NCBI GenBank assembly: GCA_021014325.1
Contig: CM037457.1
Coordinates: forward strand, 5,810,721 to 5,874,720
Origin: Plazaster borealis
Taxonomy: Eukaryota; Echinodermata; Asteroidea; Forcipulatida; Labidiasteridae
Reading direction: 5' to 3'
Length of the DNA: 64,000 nt
In this document: positions 59,363 to 64,000 of the stretch, piece after piece
How positions within the stretch are numbered: the first letter of the stretch is position 1
How the letters are laid out: each line of letters starts with the position of its first letter
Notes under the pieces: model-generated
What the model was told of the DNA's origin: nothing
The model's database searches: none
Seen by the model: only the letters and a program-made list of their open reading frames with translations
Position numbers and translations under genes: made by a program

Positions 59363-59565
59363 GCCAGTTTGTGTTCAGTGTCCGGTTTGCCCAAACATTC
59401 GGTATCTGTCACAAACTAAAACAGTTGATTTCAAACATGTGGCATTAATTCACCACATCTGCGTATTTGTAGTCGTTATTTGAATCCGAGTACAGTGGTA
59501 TACCAGGTAAGACTGCAGCCAACTCTCCCTTTAAACTAATTCAGCTGTTGCCCAAAACACCCAAA

Positions 59566-59700
59566 GGCCGTATCCGAATTGGTGGATACGGCTACTACTG
59601 TTGCTAGGGATGTTGCTAAGGATGCCTATACTTCAATGCATGATGACACTGTGATCTAGCCGTAGCCGTATCTGTAGCCGCCAATTTAGACACAGCCTGA
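59566..59700. mobile_element. GCCGTAGCC foldback element, copy 4
   Basis: CGTATCCGAATTGGTGGATA at the left and AGCCGTAGCCGTATCTGTAG with CCGCCAATTTAGACAC at the right. Confidence 0.7.
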
Positions 59701-59776
59701 GGCTCTGTGGTACAATGTGGCCAAAAGCTACAAAATTAATTTTCGCATAGGCTAGCCAATAGTTCAAGTCAAGCAA

Positions 59777-60099
59777 TTTAAAGGAACGATACAGAACTGG
59801 TAATTAAAATTTTCTTTAAGATCACAGATTTACATAAAACTTACACGGTCTAATGATGATGATGATAGCAGAAAACATCCCTAGAAATATTTCTGTCTGA
59901 AATGCCATATTTGATGAGAAATAAATAAAACTAATTTCCGAAGTTACAATGTGTAATCAGTTTTTCACTATTTTCTCGTGACCCAGATGGCCGATCGATC
60001 TCAAACTTCTACAGGTTTGTCAGTTTAAGTATATGGTGGATTATATAAAGTGCTTACACTGTTTTGTGAGAAAAAACCAATTATGTAATGTCCTTTAAG
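59777..60099 (+). mobile_element. TTTAAAGG-type MITE, family 4, copy 2
   Basis: TTTAAAGGAACGATACAGAA at the left and ACCAATTATGTAATGTCCTT at the right; the core is nearly identical to 25462-25840. Confidence 0.85.
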
Positions 60100-60135
60100 C
60101 AAAAGGGGCTAATAATGCCTCCATAGATCTGGGCC

Positions 60136-60469
60136 CAATTTTTAAAATGCTACTTGGTAGAAACTTTATGCTTCACAAAAATTGGCAGCGAACATCAGGA
60201 GCAGTGTAAATTTGCCTGTTTTAATTATTATTTTGTTAATTTATTGTTATTATTATTATTAGTATTAATTTTTTTTTACATGTATTTATTTATTTAATTT
60301 TTCAATTTTTAAAATGCTACTTGGTAGAAACTTTATGCTTCACAAAAATTGGCAGCGAACATCAGGAGCAGTGTAAATTTGCCTGTTTTAATTATTATTT
60401 TGTTAATTTATTGTTATTATTATTATTAGTATTAATTTTTTTTTACATGTATTTATTTATTTAATTTTG
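60136..60469. repeat. Near-identical 167-bp tandem duplication
   Basis: CAATTTTTAAAATGCTACTT starts at 60136 and again at 60303; the following ~160 bases, including an irregular TTATTATTATTATTAGTATT tract, appear the same in both copies. Looks like a very recent event or an assembly artefact. Confidence 0.92.
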
Positions 60470-60566
60470 TATCTTTTTTATTTTATTTATTTATTTATTT
60501 GGGGGATGAAAACCCATTTAAGTCTGTTAAGCAAGACGTGTTTGCGCTCAACAAAACAGGACCCAA

Positions 60567-60860
60567 GGGCAAAATTTCATGGAGCTGCTTAAGCAGACGA
60601 TATTGCTAAACAATTTTCTGCTAAGCAAAAATAAGCAGGAAACCAGGTAGCCAAAGGTACAAAATGACACAATATTTTCTGCTTAAACGGCTCTGTGAAG
60701 TTCATGAAGCTGTTGAGCACACAGGTGTGCTTAGCACAGAAAAATCTTGCTGAGAAATCTTTGCTTAGCAAAATACAGGTTACCAGCCATTACTTGTGAC
60801 CGGTACCCCGCTTAATGTTGCTTCGCAAATTAATTTGAGCAAGTTTGCAAACAGCTTAAT
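60567..60860. mobile_element. Palindromic GGGCCCAATTTCAT element, copy 5
   Basis: GGGCAAAATTTCATGGAGCT to AACAGCTTAATTGGACC; GCTTAAGC, AGCAGGAAACCAGGTAGCC and CAGGTTACCAGCC blocks. The right end is eroded. Confidence 0.65.
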
Positions 60861-61249
60861 TGGACCAAAGATAAACGTACTTTCTGACTCAAACTCCACG
60901 GGGAGTCAAAAGTTGAGTCTGATTGATTTCTCATTAAGATTAATGAGACAATTAAAAAAAGTGTAGGCGTCAAAAAGAATTCTCACTGGATTTACCTACA
61001 AGCATTTAGATGGATTGTTCTTGACTTAATGCTCTCTAGGGTTATATAGTACACCCTGATTAACATGGCCACTCAGTGAAATAGACTCATCGCAGCAAAT
61101 AATTTCGCTGAAAGGGTACAACTTTGACTTTGGAAGACGACACATCCATTCCCATTCTCCAATTTGCAACCAACCTGTCAAAATTAAGTGGTCATATACA
61201 CATCACGCAGTAATTTCTAAGAAATTAACTATTTCTTTTTGACAGAGTG

Positions 61250-61520
61250 TCTACTCTGAGAGGTGTTGGTTTGTTCTCCAATGTTTTGTACAATGTGCTC
61301 TAGTTGTCTTCAGGAGAATGCTGGGCTGTTGCTCGGTCATGCTTGGGATTGAGCACTGTTGAAAGGCAAGTTTATACAGGAAGGATCTGAGTTGTGCTTG
61401 ACCGGTGAAGCGTCGAGTGTTGTCTGCTGATGCGTGCACATTGGAAGAGGAGCACAGTAACACCGAGAAAAAAAACCATTGGCTCTTCTCAGAGTCAACA
61501 CTCCTTCCAAAAGAGATTTT
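61250..61520. repeat. Second copy of the stem-loop repeat, inverted arms
   Basis: Minus strand CATTCTCCTGAAGACAAC at 61325-61300 matches 23045-23135. The plus strand carries GGCTCTTCTCAGAGTCAACA at 61491-61510 followed by CTCCTTCCAAAAGAGA; the opposite end has the inverse CCAACACCTCTCAGAGTAGA near 61265. So the unit is bounded by inverted stem-loop arms. Confidence 0.5.
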
Positions 61521-61839
61521 CTTTTTCAAATGGTTATACTTGAAACATTTTTACTAAAAATAGTTATTTTTGTTGTTATATAAAACCCAAGTAGATCCTT
61601 GTCAATGAAAAAATCAAAATACATATTGTGCCCTTAAAAACAGAGGAAAAACACCCCCTCCCTCCTCCCCCCGCAGATATCCTGGCTACGCTGCTGAGTA
61701 AGATGATCCCAGGGTGAACATATTGAAAATTGCAATTGAAGGTTGAGTTCAAAATCCCCAGGACTTTCCTGGGGTTTTTAAGTTCCTGGGACTGGGCTCT
61801 GTATTGTGGATCAAAGGGCTTCGGCCTCACAATGACCTA

Positions 61840-62065
61840 AGACTAAAAAAGCTCAGAGGAATTTCTGATAGAGATGGTCATAATAATAGTGTATATCCAA
61901 TTACAAACCCTATCTGGGTTCATCTGGCTGACTTAAACAACTGCTTCCCTAGTGAGCAAATGACTAAAAAGTGCAGAGGAATTTTTGATAGAGATGGTGA
62001 TAATAAGAGTGTATATTGAATGACAAACCTTTATTTTGATTCATCTGGCCGACTAGCAATTGCTT
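61840..62065. repeat. ~123-bp tandem duplication
   Basis: CAGAGGAATTTCTGATAGAG plus ATGGT at about 61854 and CAGAGGAATTTTTGATAGAG at about 61977, each followed by AATAATAGTGTATAT / AATAAGAGTGTATAT and a TCATCTGGC(T/C)GACT block. Confidence 0.8.
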
Positions 62066-62394
62066 CCCTTGTGAGCAAAATAAGTGATAATGAACTACTA
62101 TATATGCACTGATTAATATACAGCTCCCACACTTATTACTGTGAAATAGGAAATTTACAAAATTCCATCTTTATGGAGACGGCTTATACATGTATTTATT
62201 TCTAAAAGGCAAAGTGGCATATTTTATTTCAAATTTCATGCATTATAACCATGCAGTTTTTGTAATGGGGGAGGGGGGTTATCTGGCACTAAAAACTTTG
62301 TACAGTGATTTTTTTTTAGTTTGCTATGAATGAGAATGTCAACTATCAACTGGAAGTGGTTTGCCTGGATACAGACTACAGTATTAAAGCCATA

Positions 62395-62585
62395 GATCCT
62401 AGGTTGTGTAATGCATGCAAAAGAGCCAAGTTACAATTATCGCTTGCAGAGGGGGTTTGCCCCAGTCAGCCAGTGTTTCTGGCAGTGGCTGCTGAATGCG
62501 ACGCAGCACCTTGTAAATCCTTAAGGTGCTACATAAATGGGTCTCATAAAGTTCAAAAGCATCTCTTAAAAAAAAAATTAAATAA
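62395..62585 (+). mobile_element. SINE class 1, 3' body only
   Basis: Matches the middle and 3' part of the class 1 SINE (GTGTAATGCATGCA, GGGGTTTGCCCCAGT, GCAGCACCTTGTAAATCC, GTGCTACATAAATGGGTC) without the tRNA-like head. Confidence 0.6.
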
Positions 62586-62639
62586 AATTTAAGCACGTTA
62601 AGATGCTCGCAGATAAAACTCTATCAGCTAGTTGTTACT

Positions 62640-63110
62640 ATTACGGTGCATGCACTCAACATGTTACACTTTGTTTGCCCTGTAACAAAGAGGGACAAAG
62701 GGTACTGGAATTCGTGCTGGACATCTCTCTTTTTCCCGGGAATTATTAAGAAGTCACAAATTCCAGATCATTGTCCTTTTGTAAGCCATGAGGATTATGA
62801 AAGATCATTAGGCTGCAACCATTGTATTCCACATACGAGGCAAGTCCAAGATTCCAGCATGCCATGGCCGATTATCGGCTGTGGCTTACGGCCAAGGTTT
62901 GGTCTATTTACAGTGACCAAAATCTTCATTTTCTCAAAAGAGAAATAGAAATCAAGGTGAATTTTATGAGAATGTTCACTGTCTTTACTTGGTTAAGTCA
63001 TGGTTTCATTGTGACAGCGATATTCTCAACAACACAAATATTCAAGAAATTCCAAAATATAATCCCATGGGTGAACAGGGACAAATTTCAAAAATCCTGG
63101 TGGTAGGGTT
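62640..63110 (+). repeat. Dispersed ~450-bp repeat, family A, copy 2
   Basis: Same block order as 3318-3715 and the longest-looking copy. It ends directly beside the minisatellite that begins near 63125. Confidence 0.65.
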
Positions 63111-63124
63111 AAGGTTAGGGTTAG

Positions 63125-64000
63125 AAAGATACATTTGTGAAGGTGTCAGAACTTAGGGGTGTAGGAACAGGGTTGTGGGAACATATGGGTGTTGGAACAG
63201 GGTTGTGGGAACATATGGGTGTAGGAACATAGGGGTGTAGGAACATAGGGGTGTATAAACATAGGGTGTAGGAACATAGGGTGTAGGAACATAGGGGTGT
63301 AGGAACATAGGGGTGTAGGAACATAGGGGTGTAGGAACATAGGGTGTAGGAACATAGGGGTGTAGGAACATAGGGGTGTAGGAACATAGGGGTGTAGGAA
63401 CATAGGGTGTAGGAACATAGGGGTGTAGGAACATAGGGGTGTAGGAACATAGGGGTGTAGGAACATAGGGGTGTAGGAACATAGGGGTGTAGGAACATAG
63501 GGTGTAGGAACATAGGGGTGTATAAACATAGGGTGTAGGAACATAGGGGTGTAGGAACATAGGGGTGTAGGAACATAGGGTGTAGGAACATAGGGGTTTA
63601 GGAACATAGGGGTGTCTGAACATAGGTGTGTAGGAACATAGGGGTGTAGGAACATAGGGGTGTAGGAACATAGGGTGTAGGAACATAGGGGTGTAGGAAC
63701 ATAGGGGTGTAGGAACATAGGGTGTAGGAACATAGGGGTGTAGGAACATAGGGTGTAGAAACATAGGGTGTAGGAACACAGGGGTTTAGGAACATAGAGG
63801 TGTATGAACATAGGGTGTAGGAACATAGGGGTGTAGGAACATAGGGGTGTAGGAACATAGGGGTGTAGGAACATAGGGGTGTAGGAACATAGGTGTGTAT
63901 GAACATAGGGGTGTAGGAACATAGGGGTGTAGGAACATAGGGGTGTAGGAACATAGGGGTGTAGGAACATAGGGGTGTAGGAACATAGGGTGTAGGAACA
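63125..64000. repeat. 15/16-bp minisatellite, running off the right edge
   Basis: Units AGGAACATAGGGGTGT (16) and AGGAACATAGGGTGT (15) in mixed order, about 55 copies, preceded by a divergent start (GGGTTGTGGGAACATATG). Three 16-mers make a 16-residue repeat with no stop in any minus frame, which explains the long spurious frames (up to 274 codons, PYVPTPLCSYTPMFLH). Confidence 0.95.

Noticed and set aside
63146..63970. 274-codon minus-strand frame of PYVPTPLCSYTP repeats
   Set aside because: It is the translation of a 15/16-bp minisatellite; all three frames stay open for the same reason and there is no gene context.

Overview
The window is animal nuclear DNA: AT-rich, intron-bearing, packed with short inverted-repeat elements, tRNA-derived SINEs and minisatellites, with about 18% of its length inside recognisable gene exons. 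Three protein-coding genes can be supported, all conserved deuterostome/animal families. The type I polyketide synthase, together with the repeat families, suggests an echinoderm, most likely a sea star or sea cucumber; this is an inference, not a proof.

Layout. (1) 1-8.3 kb, minus strand: the first six coding exons of cytosolic leucyl-tRNA synthetase (LARS1); the rest of the gene lies off the left edge. (2) 8.3-27.8 kb: about 19.5 kb with no gene I can recognise, holding a ~400-bp perfect-looking foldback element, several MITE families, SINE pieces and a curious histone-type stem-loop. (3) 27.9-37.0 kb, plus strand: a complete four-exon animal polyketide synthase of 2,608 residues (KS-AT-DH-degenerate ER-KR-ACP-TE), the centrepiece of the window. 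(4) 37.0-42.3 kb: its 3' flank with a 5'-truncated LINE tail, a SINE, and a 0.68-kb terminal-inverted-repeat element. (5) 42.3-53.5 kb, minus strand: a complete eight-exon GSTCD gene (GST-C domain plus methyltransferase domain, 926 residues predicted), followed by a decaying tandem duplication of its own last exon. (6) 53.5-64.0 kb: no recognised gene; MITEs, a tRNA-like tandem array, an element whose ends are 17-bp iterons, G-rich tracts, a fresh 167-bp tandem duplication and a large 15/16-bp minisatellite that runs off the right edge.

How the parts relate. The three genes are functionally unrelated housekeeping (LARS1, GSTCD) and secondary-metabolic (PKS) genes; I see no tailoring enzymes next to the PKS, so it is a stand-alone gene and not a cluster. 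Exon models were built by hand from splice-site consensus, reading-frame phase and similarity to remembered family members; in all three genes every junction joins in phase. Most of the remaining sequence is explained by a small number of repeat families that recur within the window, which are listed separately.
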